Assembly: GCF_018524365.1 (NCBI RefSeq)
Contig: NZ_JAEKFT010000031.1
Span: 1 to 52,991, forward strand
Reading direction: 5' to 3'
DNA from: Denitromonas iodatirespirans
GTDB taxonomy: Bacteria > Pseudomonadota > Gammaproteobacteria > Burkholderiales > Rhodocyclaceae
Length of the DNA stretch: 52,991 nucleotides
Below, piece after piece: positions 15,333 through 23,118 of the stretch (position 1 is its first letter; each line of letters starts with the position of its first letter). A program made the translations under genes and the position numbers. The notes under the pieces are model-generated. The model saw only the letters and a list, made by a program, of their open reading frames with translations. It did no database searches and was not told the origin of the DNA.

Positions 15333-16376
15333 ATGACCCGATTCATCGATGTCCCCGATCTGCAGCGCTGGCTGCGTCGCCGCGGCGTGGCGCCGGTGCT
15401 GGTCGACATGGCCGAGGCCATCCGCGAAGACTTCCTGCGCTGGGAGGCGTTCGAGAAGTCGCCGCGCGTGGCCAGCCACTCGCCGGTGGGCGTGATCGAA
15501 CTGATGCCAGCCTGCGACGGCGTGCTGTATGGCTTCAAGTATGTGAACGGCCACCCCAAGAACGCCCGCGAGGGCAAGCTGACGGTGATGGCCTTCGGCC
15601 TGCTGGCCGAGGTGGATACCGGCTATCCGCTCCTGCTCTCGGAGATGACGCTGACCACCGCCTTGCGCACCGCCGCCACCTCGGCGCTGGCCGCACAGGC
15701 CATGGCCCGGCCCGGTTCGCGCTGCATGGCGCTGATCGGCAACGGCGCGCAGAGCGAATTCCAGTCGCTGGCCTTTCACGCCATGCTCGGCATCGAGCGC
15801 ATTCAGGCCTATGACGTGGATCCGTCCGCCACGGCCCGCCTGCAACGCAATCTGGCCGAGGTGCCGGGGCTGCGCATCGAGGCGGCAGCGGGCGTGAAGG
15901 AAGCGCTGGCCGGCGCCGACATCATCACCACGGTGACTGCCGACAAGTGCCAGGCGACCATTCTGACGGACGACATGGTCCGGCCCGGCGTGCATCTGAA
16001 TGCGATCGGCGGCGACTGCCCCGGCAAGACCGAGCTCGATCCGGCCATCCTGCGCCGGGCGCAGGTGGTGGTCGAGTTCGAGCCGCAGACCCGCGCCGAG
16101 GGCGAGATCCAGCAAATGCCGGCCGATTTTTCGGTCACCGAGTTGTGGCAGGTGCTCGCCGGGCAAGTGCCGGGGCGCGCCAGTGATGAGGCCGTGACGG
16201 TCTTCGATTCGGTCGGCTTCGCGCTGGAGGACTTCGCCGCCCTGCGCTATCTGCATCGACGCGCGGCACCGGCAGGCGTGGGCCGCGATCTGGCGCTGGT
16301 GCCCTCGCTCGACGACCCGCGCGACCTGTATTCGCTGGTGGCGCCGGCTAGCGTACCGCTGGCCCAACTCGCCTGA
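15333..16376 (+). CDS. Ornithine cyclodeaminase
   Basis: The 347-residue product starts at the ATG at 15333 behind GAGGAGG; GTG at 15327 is an alternative. It converts ornithine to proline and ammonia with bound NAD. Seen are the substrate region YGFKYVNGHPKN, the nucleotide-binding loop ALIGNGAQSEF and HLNAIGGDCPGKTELD, typical of the ornithine cyclodeaminase/mu-crystallin family, and full length. It is co-transcribed with the amidinohydrolase-fold enzyme upstream, so the pair would turn arginine into proline. Related enzymes reduce or deaminate other amino acids, but length and motifs fit ornithine cyclodeaminase well. Confidence 0.85.
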   Translation: MTRFIDVPDLQRWLRRRGVAPVLVDMAEAIREDFLRWEAFEKSPRVASHSPVGVIELMPACDGVLYGFKYVNGHPKNAREGKLTVMAFGLLAEVDTGYPLLLSEMTLTTALRTAATSALAAQAMARPGSRCMALIGNGAQSEFQSLAFHAMLGIERIQAYDVDPSATARLQRNLAEVPGLRIEAAAGVKEALAGADIITTVTADKCQATILTDDMVRPGVHLNAIGGDCPGKTELDPAILRRAQVVVEFEPQTRAEGEIQQMPADFSVTELWQVLAGQVPGRASDEAVTVFDSVGFALEDFAALRYLHRRAAPAGVGRDLALVPSLDDPRDLYSLVAPASVPLAQLA

Positions 16377-16386
16377 CATGCCAAGG

Positions 16387-16421
16387 CGAACGCCCCGCCG
16401 GCGTACCGGGCGGGGCGTTCG
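16387..16421. terminator. Bidirectional terminator between ornithine cyclodeaminase and phasin genes
   Basis: CGAACGCCCCGCC (16387-16399) pairs perfectly with GGCGGGGCGTTCG (16409-16421). It lies between convergent genes and has no long T-run. Confidence 0.75.
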
Positions 16422-16432
16422 CTCCTGCGCCT

Positions 16433-16978
16433 TCAGGCTACTTTCTTGGCGGCCTTGGCGGTCGCCTTGACGGCGGCGTCGGCGGCCTTGTTGATGTTGG
16501 CTTCGCTCAGCTCCACCACCGTGCGAGTGGTCTTGGCGGCATCCTCGATGGCCGAATGCGTGGCCGACACGGCGCTCTTCAGCGCGCTGGCAATCACCTC
16601 ACCACCGACCGGCGTATTGGCCGACAGGTGCTCGATGGCCTTGTCCAGATCCTTGTTGATGGCCGCGTATTTCGGCGCCAGCAGGGCATTGATCGATTCG
16701 CCCATTTCCGAGGCCACGCCGTAGCAGGCGCGCAGATAGCCCACCGCCCGGGTCAGGGCCGGCTCGATGCTGCCGGCGCCCAGGGCCAGCACGGTCTTCG
16801 GCTCACGGGCGGTGCTCAGGCCGGACAACAGGGCGACATGGTCCTTGAGGGCGGCGCGGAACAGATCCAGGCTCAGGACGTTGAGCCGTGCCGTGGCATC
16901 GAAGCCGATGCCGACCAGCCCGCTCAAAGTGTCCAGCGCGTCGCCGTGGGAAACGATCAGGGTGTCTTTGGTCATCAT
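16433..16978 (-). CDS. Phasin family protein (polyhydroxyalkanoate granule-associated)
   Basis: The 181-residue product starts at the ATG at 16978 behind CAGGAGATTCACC. It is almost wholly alpha-helical, with LVGIGFDATARLNVLSLDLF near the N-terminus and an Ala/Lys-rich C-terminal tail (AADAAVKATAKAAKKVA), which are phasin features. Phasins coat polyhydroxyalkanoate granules and control their size and number. No PHA synthase gene is in the window. The upstream region has inverted TTGCGATGCACAA-type sites that could bind the PHA-responsive repressor PhaR. Confidence 0.8.
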   Translation of the reverse strand: MMTKDTLIVSHGDALDTLSGLVGIGFDATARLNVLSLDLFRAALKDHVALLSGLSTAREPKTVLALGAGSIEPALTRAVGYLRACYGVASEMGESINALLAPKYAAINKDLDKAIEHLSANTPVGGEVIASALKSAVSATHSAIEDAAKTTRTVVELSEANINKAADAAVKATAKAAKKVA

Positions 16979-17035
16979 GGTGAATCTCCTGGCAGGTAAA
17001 TTCGACAAGGCAACGCTTTGGCTTTCCTTGAAATG

Positions 17036-17100
17036 TTGCGATGCACAATTAAATAATAGCTGCCGACAAAGAGAAGTAAACAAAAATTTGTGCAACGCAA
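17036..17100. promoter_or_regulatory. Inverted TGCA-containing sites upstream of the phasin gene (candidate PhaR operator)
   Basis: TTGCGATGCACAA (17036-17048) and TTGTGCAACGCAA (17088-17100) are inverted copies with one mismatch, in an AT-rich stretch 58-122 bases upstream of the phasin start. A related GGGCAACG follows at 17111. PhaR is known to bind TGC/GCA-rich sequences before phasin genes and to release them when PHA is present. The assignment is inference from position and composition. Confidence 0.45.
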
Positions 17101-17256
17101 TATTTTTTTGGGCAACGACACCCGTCGATAAGGCGCCGAGGTCTTGTGTCTCGCCCACTTCGTAAGCAAGGGTAAAGCGCCGATGCCGCGCTTGTTCCGC
17201 CCCCGGCCGGGCTGATAGCCTGATCCACGTTGCATTTTTCTCGACATGGACACCTC

Positions 17257-19371
17257 ATGAAACCTGTATTGCGCATCGCTGCCGGCCTCACCGTGCTGGT
17301 CCTGGTGGTGCTGGCCGCCTTGGCCGCCTACCTGAGCCTCTTCTTCGATGCGAACGACTACCGCGAGCGCCTCAGCGCGCTCGTCGCCGAGCGGACGGGG
17401 CGGCAACTGACGCTGTCCGGCGAGTTGAAGCTGTCGGTGTTTCCATGGCTGGGCTTCGAGCTCGGTGCGGCCGAACTGGGCAATGCCAAGGGCTTCTCCG
17501 ATCGCCCGTTTGCGGCGCTCACCGCGGCCGAGGCGCGGGTCAAACTGCTGCCCCTGTTGCGCCAGGAGGTGGCGATCGACCGGGTCGTGCTCAAGGGCCT
17601 GCAACTGAGCCTGGAGCGCCGCGCCGACGGGACGACCAACTGGGCGGACCTGACCGGCGCACCCAAGGACGAAAGGCCGGACCGCGCAGGCCCCGGCGAG
17701 GGGGCCGGCCAGGCACCGGCGGGGCTCGTCGTCGGGGGCGTGGACATCCAGGATGCGGTGGTCCGTTGGGACGACGCGGTCAACGACACGCGCCATGCCT
17801 TGAGCGACGTGGACCTGACGATCGGCGCGGTGGTCCCTGGCCAGCCCTTCGATATCGATCTGGGCGCCAGTTTCTCCACCAACGCGCCGGCCATGCAAGG
17901 CCGCTTCAGCATGCGCGGCAGCGCCACGGTCGACATGGCCGAAAAGCGGTACAGCCTGCTCGGCCTGCGCGGCGCGCTCAAGGCCAACGGCGAGGGTGTC
18001 CCCGGTGGCGCGGTCGACGCGGCGCTGATGGCCGATGTGGCGGCCGATCTGGCCCAGGGCACGCTGTCGATCAAGGGCCTGTCGCTGAAGGCCTATGAAC
18101 TGTCGCTGACTGGCGCCCTCGAAGGCACCGGGCTGCCGGAGGCGATGGTGCTCAAGGGGCCGGTGGCGCTGGACGGTTTCAACCCGCGGGAAGTGCTGGC
18201 GCGGCTCAAGATCGAGGCCCCGCGCACGGCCAACCCCGAGCGCCTCAAGCGCGCCGCCCTCAAGGGGATGCTGACGCTCACCCCGACGCGCATCGCCCTC
18301 GACGATCTGGCCGCCTCGCTCGATGACAGCAAGCTGACCGGTCGTGTCGAGGTGGCCGATCTGTCCCGCCGGGCGCTGCGTTTCGAGTTGTCGCTGGATG
18401 CGCTCGACGCCGACAGCTATCTACCCCCGGCGGCGGCCAACGGGGCGGCACCCGCGCCCAGCGCGGCCGGCGCATCCAAAGCGCCGTCGGCCGCCGCCCC
18501 CGGCCCGGCCGAGGGGCTGCGCGAACTCGATGCGGTCGGCCGCTTCCAGGTCGGCACGCTCAAGCTCAACGGCCTGCAGCTCAGTGCCATCGATGTGGGC
18601 CTCAAGGCCGCCGGCGGACGCCTTGATGTCACCACCAAGGGCGCCCTGTATGGCGGCGGGCTCGACAGCCGGGTCCGCGTCGACGCGCGTCCGAAAACAC
18701 CCCAGCTCGACATGTCCGGCGGGGTGCGCGACGTGCAGATCGGCCCGCTGCTGCGCGACCTGACCGCAAAGCCGGAGCGCCTGAGCGGCCGCGCACAGCT
18801 CGCCTTCGATCTCACCGGGGCCGGCCTCGATGCACCCTCGCTGAAGCGGACGCTGAGCGGGACGACCACGCTGACGGTGCTCGACGGCGCGCTCAAGGGC
18901 GTCAACATTGCCCAGTTGCTGCGCGAAGCCCAGGCCCGGCTCACCGGCAAGGCCGCCGACAGCGCCAGCGGCCCCAGCCAGACCGACTTCTCCGACCTGA
19001 AGGCCACGCTCAGGCATGGTGGCGGCCTGGTGCGCAACGACGACCTGCTCATGCGCTCGCCGCTGCTGCGGGTGGGCGGCGCCGGGGCGGCCGATCTGGT
19101 GCGCGAGACCATCGACTACCGCATCGATGCCGCCGTGGTCGGCACCCTCACCGGCCAGGGCGGCAAGTCGCTCGACAAGCTGCATGGCGTCACGGTGCCG
19201 GTGCTGGTCAGCGGCAGCTTCGCCGAACCCAAATATGCGCTGGATGTTGAAGCCTTGCTGGCCCAGGCGGCCAAGGGGGCGGTCAAGGAACAGGTCGAGA
19301 CGGTGCGCGAGAAGGCCAAGGATCGGCTCAAGGAGGAGCTGAAAAAGGGGCTGGGCGGCTTGCTCCGCTGA
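17257..19371 (+). CDS. AsmA family protein
   Basis: The 704-residue product starts at the ATG at 17257. An N-terminal membrane anchor (VLRIAAGLTVLVLVVLAALA) is followed by the AsmA signature FDANDYRERLSALVAERTGR. The large periplasmic part contains the C-terminal AsmA_2 region (LDGALKGVNIAQLLREAQAR). A low-complexity Ala/Pro linker lies at about residues 390-420. AsmA-like proteins are elongated bridge-like proteins connected with outer-membrane assembly and phospholipid transport. It is divergent from the phasin gene and appears to be transcribed alone. Confidence 0.85.
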   Translation: MKPVLRIAAGLTVLVLVVLAALAAYLSLFFDANDYRERLSALVAERTGRQLTLSGELKLSVFPWLGFELGAAELGNAKGFSDRPFAALTAAEARVKLLPLLRQEVAIDRVVLKGLQLSLERRADGTTNWADLTGAPKDERPDRAGPGEGAGQAPAGLVVGGVDIQDAVVRWDDAVNDTRHALSDVDLTIGAVVPGQPFDIDLGASFSTNAPAMQGRFSMRGSATVDMAEKRYSLLGLRGALKANGEGVPGGAVDAALMADVAADLAQGTLSIKGLSLKAYELSLTGALEGTGLPEAMVLKGPVALDGFNPREVLARLKIEAPRTANPERLKRAALKGMLTLTPTRIALDDLAASLDDSKLTGRVEVADLSRRALRFELSLDALDADSYLPPAAANGAAPAPSAAGASKAPSAAAPGPAEGLRELDAVGRFQVGTLKLNGLQLSAIDVGLKAAGGRLDVTTKGALYGGGLDSRVRVDARPKTPQLDMSGGVRDVQIGPLLRDLTAKPERLSGRAQLAFDLTGAGLDAPSLKRTLSGTTTLTVLDGALKGVNIAQLLREAQARLTGKAADSASGPSQTDFSDLKATLRHGGGLVRNDDLLMRSPLLRVGGAGAADLVRETIDYRIDAAVVGTLTGQGGKSLDKLHGVTVPVLVSGSFAEPKYALDVEALLAQAAKGAVKEQVETVREKAKDRLKEELKKGLGGLLR

Positions 19372-19501
19372 GCACAGGGGGCCGGGTTTGAGGATTTTTG
19401 TGACGAATGCGGCGCGCCGCCGATCCGGTGCGCCAATCCGGGCGGGATCGTGGTAGCGTGGCGACGGCAGGTTGAAAATCCATGACAAGGAGGTTGGAAC
19501 G

Positions 19502-19813
19502 ATGAGCGACTATTTGGCAGACGTGCAGAAATTCGCACCCAAGGCGGATGCCGCGGTTGTCGACAGTATCGTCAAGTACTGCGGCATCGCCCTGCGCAAC
19601 AAGGATTCATCCCTGGTGTCGGCCTCCGACAAGGCCGAGCTGGATCGCGTGCGCGACGGCTTTGCCAAGAAAAAGCTGGAACTCGACGCGGCGGCGGCCG
19701 AAGCGGGCATCGCCAAGGTGTGCGACACGATGAAGGGCGTGAACCAGAAGAGCCGTGTGACCTTCTACTACCTGCTGGCCGAAGCCACCGGTACGCTGGG
19801 CAAGCTGGCCTGA
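19502..19813 (+). CDS. DUF2853 family protein
   Basis: The 103-residue product starts at the ATG at 19502 behind a strong AAGGAGGTTGG site. The sequence MSDYLADVQKFAPKADAAVV, with VDSIVKYCGIAL and VTFYYLLAEATG, matches the small all-helical DUF2853 family of unknown function. It is probably cytoplasmic. A single-gene unit followed by a 52-base palindromic terminator. The strong ribosome site suggests high expression. Confidence 0.75.
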   Translation: MSDYLADVQKFAPKADAAVVDSIVKYCGIALRNKDSSLVSASDKAELDRVRDGFAKKKLELDAAAAEAGIAKVCDTMKGVNQKSRVTFYYLLAEATGTLGKLA

Positions 19814-19822
19814 TCGGCCCGG

Positions 19823-19874
19823 CCCCACCCCATGAAAAACGCACCCCGCGGGGTGCGTTTTTCATGGGGTGGGG
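19823..19874. terminator. 52-base perfect palindrome acting as a bidirectional terminator
   Basis: The 26-base half from 19823 to 19848 is the exact reverse complement of 19849-19874 (centre at CCCCG/CGGGG). The core has the terminator pattern: AAAAA, GC-rich stem, TTTTT. It sits between convergent genes and ends three bases before the stop codon of the CBS-domain gene, so both transcripts can use it. The unusually long uninterrupted symmetry could also extrude as a cruciform. Confidence 0.85.
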
Positions 19875-19876
19875 GT

Positions 19877-20311
19877 TCAGAGGATGACCGTGATCTCTTC
19901 GCGCCGCACCAGCTCCTTTTCCAGCTGGATGGCATCGATCGACAGCGCATCCTTGCTGGTGACCATGCCGATGGGGCGGTGGTTGTGATCCACCACCGGC
20001 AGGTGGCGGAAGCCGCCCTCGTACATCATGTGCAGGGCATGACCGAAGGGCTGGTCGGGCCGGGCGCAGACCGGGTTGTGGGTCATCACCTCGGCCACCG
20101 TGGCCGTGTCGGCGTCCACGTCAGCGGCGAGCACCCTGAAGGTGGCGTCGTATTCGGTGAAGATGCCGGTGAGGATGCCGTGTTCGGCAATCAGCGCGGC
20201 GCTGAGCCGGGCCTTGGCCATCCGGTGCACCACCTCGCGCACCGAGGTGTCGGGGGATACCACCAGCACATGGCCGGACTGGATGACGGAACGGATCGGA
20301 TGTGTGGGCAT
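19877..20311 (-). CDS. Tandem CBS-domain protein
   Basis: The 144-residue product starts at the ATG at 20311 behind CAGGAGACG. It consists of two CBS motifs: about residues 8-62 (VLVVSPDTSVREVVHRMAKA) and about 73-130 (FRHLPVVDHNHRPIGMVTSK). Stand-alone CBS pairs bind adenosine nucleotides and act as energy sensors or regulators of partner enzymes. No partner can be deduced from the context. It is apparently monocistronic. Confidence 0.85.
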   Translation of the reverse strand: MPTHPIRSVIQSGHVLVVSPDTSVREVVHRMAKARLSAALIAEHGILTGIFTEYDATFRVLAADVDADTATVAEVMTHNPVCARPDQPFGHALHMMYEGGFRHLPVVDHNHRPIGMVTSKDALSIDAIQLEKELVRREEITVIL

Positions 20312-20667
20312 GAGCGTCTCCTGTCGATCGTGGGTGACGATACGTCGAGCGGAAGGCCACGGGAGCCTGTTCCCGAGGTCTTCGCTACCGCCTGTGAATG
20401 ACTTGGGGCAGGGATAACGCAAGCGCCTTTCGTGCCAGGCGGTTGCCGCACAGGCATGCTGCGGCGCGCCATTGCCGCGGCGCCCCGCGCAACGGTTTTC
20501 TGCGATCCGAAGGGGCGCATGATTGGATGCGGCGCAATAGTCCGCCGACAGCCCCGGCGATGCGCCAAGGCGGTGCGCAGCGCCCGGTTTGCACCGGCAG
20601 AGGGCGTGATCCGGGCGCAAAAAAGCCATGCCGCGGCATGGCTTTTTTTGTGGTGCCCGGCAGTGGG
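20312..20667. other. Intergenic region between the CBS-domain gene and cysN
   Basis: About 355 bases. Short frames on both strands show no ribosome site or recognisable product, so I call no gene. The right end holds the cysN-side terminator at 20619-20648. The rest presumably carries the promoter of the CBS-domain gene, but I see no clear -35/-10 pair. Confidence 0.5.
20619..20648 (-). terminator. Terminator of the sulfate assimilation operon
   Basis: The 30-base sequence is a perfect palindrome: AAAAAAGCCATGCCG followed by its reverse complement ending TTTTTT. It gives a GC-rich stem with a T-run in either direction, 20 bases beyond the cysN stop codon. Confidence 0.85.
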
Positions 20668-21948
20668 TCAGACGATCATCCCTGCGCCGACCGTGTTGTT
20701 GGTCGACTCGTCGATGACGATGAAGGCGCCGGTCGCGCGATTGCTGCGGTAGGCATCGGCGAAGATCGGCTGGGCCAGCTTGAGGCTCAGGCGGGCGATG
20801 TCGTTCATCGCCAGCGTGCTCACCGGTTCGTGTTCCATGGTGTTGATGTCGAGGCGGTAGTCGATCTTGGCGATCTTGGCCTTGACCTCGCGCGAGGTGT
20901 GGCGCACGAGGTAGGTGCGTGCCGGCGACATCGGGGTTTCGGACAGCCAGCAGACATTGGCGTCGATCTGCTTGACGGCCTCGGGCGCTTCGGCGCTTTT
21001 GACGATCATGTCGCCGCGCGAGGTGTCGATCTCGTCTTCGAGCAGCAGGGTGACGGATTGCTCGTGGATGGCGCGCTCGATTTTCTGACCGCCGATCTCG
21101 ATGGCCTTGACCCGGCTGGTGAGGCCGCTGGGCAGCACGGTGACGGCGTCGCCGACCGCGATCTCGCCGGACTCGACCCGGCCCATGAAGCCGCGGTAGT
21201 CGTGCAGCTCGGGGTTGGCCGAGTCCTGCGGGCGGCACACGAACTGCACCGGGAAGCGGAAGCTTTCGGGGCGCTCGGTGTGGGCGGCCGGGGCGGCTTC
21301 GAGGATCTGCAGCAGGGTTGGGCCTTCGTACCAGGGCATGCGCTCGCCGCGCTCGACCACCATGTCGCCGGCCAGGGCCGACAGCGGGATGAAGCGCACG
21401 TCCTTGAGGCCGATCTTGTGGGCGAACTTGGTGTATTCGGCCTTGATGTGCTCGAAGGTGGCCTGGTCGTAGTCGACCAGGTCCATCTTGTTGATCGCCA
21501 CCAGCAGGTGCGGGATGCCGAGCAGGTGAGCGATGGTCGAGTGGCGGCGGGTCTGGTTGAGCATGCCCTTGCGCGCGTCGATCAGGATGATGGCCAGGTT
21601 GGCGGTGGACGCCGCGGTGACCATGTTGCGGGTGTACTGCTCGTGGCCCGGCGCGTCGGCGATGATGTATTTGCGCGTGCCGGTCGAGAAGTAGCGGTAG
21701 GCCACGTCGATGGTGATGCCTTGCTCGCGCTCGGCTTGCAGGCCGTCGGTGAGCAGCGACAGGTCGACGGCGGTCATGCCGCGCTTGGCCGAGGTCTTTT
21801 CCATGGCGTTGAGCGTGTCGGCGAGGATGGTCTTGCTGTCGAACAGCAGACGGCCGATCAGGGTGCTCTTGCCGTCGTCGACGCTGCCGCAGGTCAGAAA
21901 GCGCAGCAGGCCGTTGTCGATGCCGGGCAGGTGTTCGAGTGCGGACAT
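20668..21948 (-). CDS. cysN: Sulfate adenylyltransferase subunit 1 (GTPase)
   Basis: The 426-residue product starts at MSALEHLPG (ATG at 21948). It is the regulatory GTPase of ATP sulfurylase, which makes adenosine 5'-phosphosulfate (APS) from sulfate and ATP. GTP-binding motifs are visible: GSVDDGKST (P-loop), DAPGHEQY (G3) and NKMDLVDY (G4). The length fits CysN without a fused APS kinase (CysC), consistent with the pathway here reducing APS directly. It is the last gene of the operon, after cysD, with a 100-base spacer containing a dispersed repeat. Confidence 0.95.
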   Translation of the reverse strand: MSALEHLPGIDNGLLRFLTCGSVDDGKSTLIGRLLFDSKTILADTLNAMEKTSAKRGMTAVDLSLLTDGLQAEREQGITIDVAYRYFSTGTRKYIIADAPGHEQYTRNMVTAASTANLAIILIDARKGMLNQTRRHSTIAHLLGIPHLLVAINKMDLVDYDQATFEHIKAEYTKFAHKIGLKDVRFIPLSALAGDMVVERGERMPWYEGPTLLQILEAAPAAHTERPESFRFPVQFVCRPQDSANPELHDYRGFMGRVESGEIAVGDAVTVLPSGLTSRVKAIEIGGQKIERAIHEQSVTLLLEDEIDTSRGDMIVKSAEAPEAVKQIDANVCWLSETPMSPARTYLVRHTSREVKAKIAKIDYRLDINTMEHEPVSTLAMNDIARLSLKLAQPIFADAYRSNRATGAFIVIDESTNNTVGAGMIV

Positions 21949-22015
21949 GGTTTTCTCGTGATTCGTGATGAGTAATTCGGAATTTGAAGGAGGCGACAGC
22001 GTTGGTGACCAGTCC

Positions 22016-22043
22016 AATGACCCATCACCAATCACCCATCACC
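22016..22043. repeat. ATCACC repeat between cysN and cysD
   Basis: The stretch contains ATCACCAATCACCCAT (22024-22039), identical over 16 bases to 13832-13847, in a similar run of CCCATCACC units. It is non-coding and may be a dispersed intergenic repeat or a slippage product. Confidence 0.55.
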
Positions 22044-22048
22044 GCCCC

Positions 22049-22963
22049 TCAGAAATAGCCTTCCTTCTTGCGCTGCTCCATGGACGCTTCGGAGGTCTGA
22101 TCGTCCATGCGCGTGGCGCCGCGTTCGGTGATGGTGGTGGTGGCCGTCTCGGCGAGGATCTTGTCCACGGTGTCGGCGTCCGACTCGACCGGCGCGGTGC
22201 AACTCACGTCGCCGACGGTGCGGAAGCGCACCATCACCTCTTCGATCGTGTCGCCGGGCTTGGCCGGAGTCAGGTCGGTGACCGGCATCAGCAGCTCGCC
22301 CTTGCGCACCACGGGGCGGGTGTGGGCGAAGTAGATCGACGGCAGCTCGAGCTGTTCGCGCTGGATGTACTGCCACACGTCGAGCTCGGTCCAGTTGCTG
22401 ATCGGGAAGGCGCGGATGTTCTCGCCCTTGTGGCTGCGCGCGTTGTAGAGGTTCCACAGCTCGGGGCGCTGGTTCTTCGGGTCCCACTGACCGAACTCGT
22501 CGCGGAAGCTCATGATGCGCTCCTTGGCGCGCGCTTTTTCCTCGTCGCGCCGCGCGCCGCCGATGCAGGCGTCGAAGCCGAATTCCTCGATGGCTTCGAG
22601 CAGGGTCACCGACTGGTGCTTGTTGCGCGATTCGAGCGGATGCTTGAGCACGATGCTGCCGCGCGCCATCGAGTCTTCGAGCGAGCGCACGATCAGGCGT
22701 TCGCCCAGCTCGGCGGCGCGCTTGTCGCGGAAGGCGATGACTTCCGGATAGTTGTGGCCGGTGTCGATGTGCATCAGCGGGAAGGGGAAGCGCCCCGGGC
22801 GGAAAGCCTTTTCGGCGATGCGCAGCATGCATACCGAGTCCTTGCCGCCGGAGAACAGCAACACGGGGCTGCTGCACTGGCCGGCCACCTCGCGCATGAT
22901 GTGGATGGCTTCCGCTTCGAGCCAGTCGAGATGGGTGAGCGTCTGTTGGGTGAGCGTGGTCAT
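22049..22963 (-). CDS. cysD: Sulfate adenylyltransferase subunit 2
   Basis: The 304-residue product starts at the ATG at 22963 (MTTLTQQTLTHLDWLEAEAI). It is the catalytic subunit of ATP sulfurylase and partner of CysN. The PP-loop motif SGGKDS is present (LLFSGGKDSVCMLRIAEKAF), as is the conserved RREEEKARAKERI-like segment GGARRDEEKARAKERIMSF. It ends KKEGYF, the usual C-terminus of CysD. Full length and in the sulfate operon. Confidence 0.95.
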   Translation of the reverse strand: MTTLTQQTLTHLDWLEAEAIHIMREVAGQCSSPVLLFSGGKDSVCMLRIAEKAFRPGRFPFPLMHIDTGHNYPEVIAFRDKRAAELGERLIVRSLEDSMARGSIVLKHPLESRNKHQSVTLLEAIEEFGFDACIGGARRDEEKARAKERIMSFRDEFGQWDPKNQRPELWNLYNARSHKGENIRAFPISNWTELDVWQYIQREQLELPSIYFAHTRPVVRKGELLMPVTDLTPAKPGDTIEEVMVRFRTVGDVSCTAPVESDADTVDKILAETATTTITERGATRMDDQTSEASMEQRKKEGYF

Positions 22964-22971
22964 GATGAGTC

Positions 22972-23094
22972 TCAGCGATGCGTGTTTCGGGCCAGCAGGG
23001 CGCGGATCGCCGCGCGCAGGCCGGCGCGCAGCGCGGCGAGGCGCTGCAGAAGAGAATGGCTCAGCGAGGGCGGCAGATGGTGGACCTTGGGCAT
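22972..23094 (-). CDS. Small ORF (40 residues) between cysH and cysD
   Basis: An ATG at 23094 follows AGGAGGATGACCCC, a strong ribosome site at good spacing. The 40-residue product begins MPKVHHLPPSLSHSLLQRLA and continues with an Arg/Ala/Leu-rich amphipathic helix ending in ARNTHR. It fills most of the 155-base gap between cysH and cysD and ends 8 bases before the cysD start, so it could couple translation. I recognise no family. It may instead be only a leader or spacer with a fortuitous frame. Confidence 0.45.
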   Translation of the reverse strand: MPKVHHLPPSLSHSLLQRLAALRAGLRAAIRALLARNTHR

Positions 23095-23118
23095 GGGGTC
23101 ATCCTCCTGTGAACGGGC

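Noticed and set aside
20398-21975. 525-codon plus-strand frame across cysN
   Set aside because: The minus strand encodes cysN with all GTPase motifs; the plus-strand product is low-complexity and unrecognisable.
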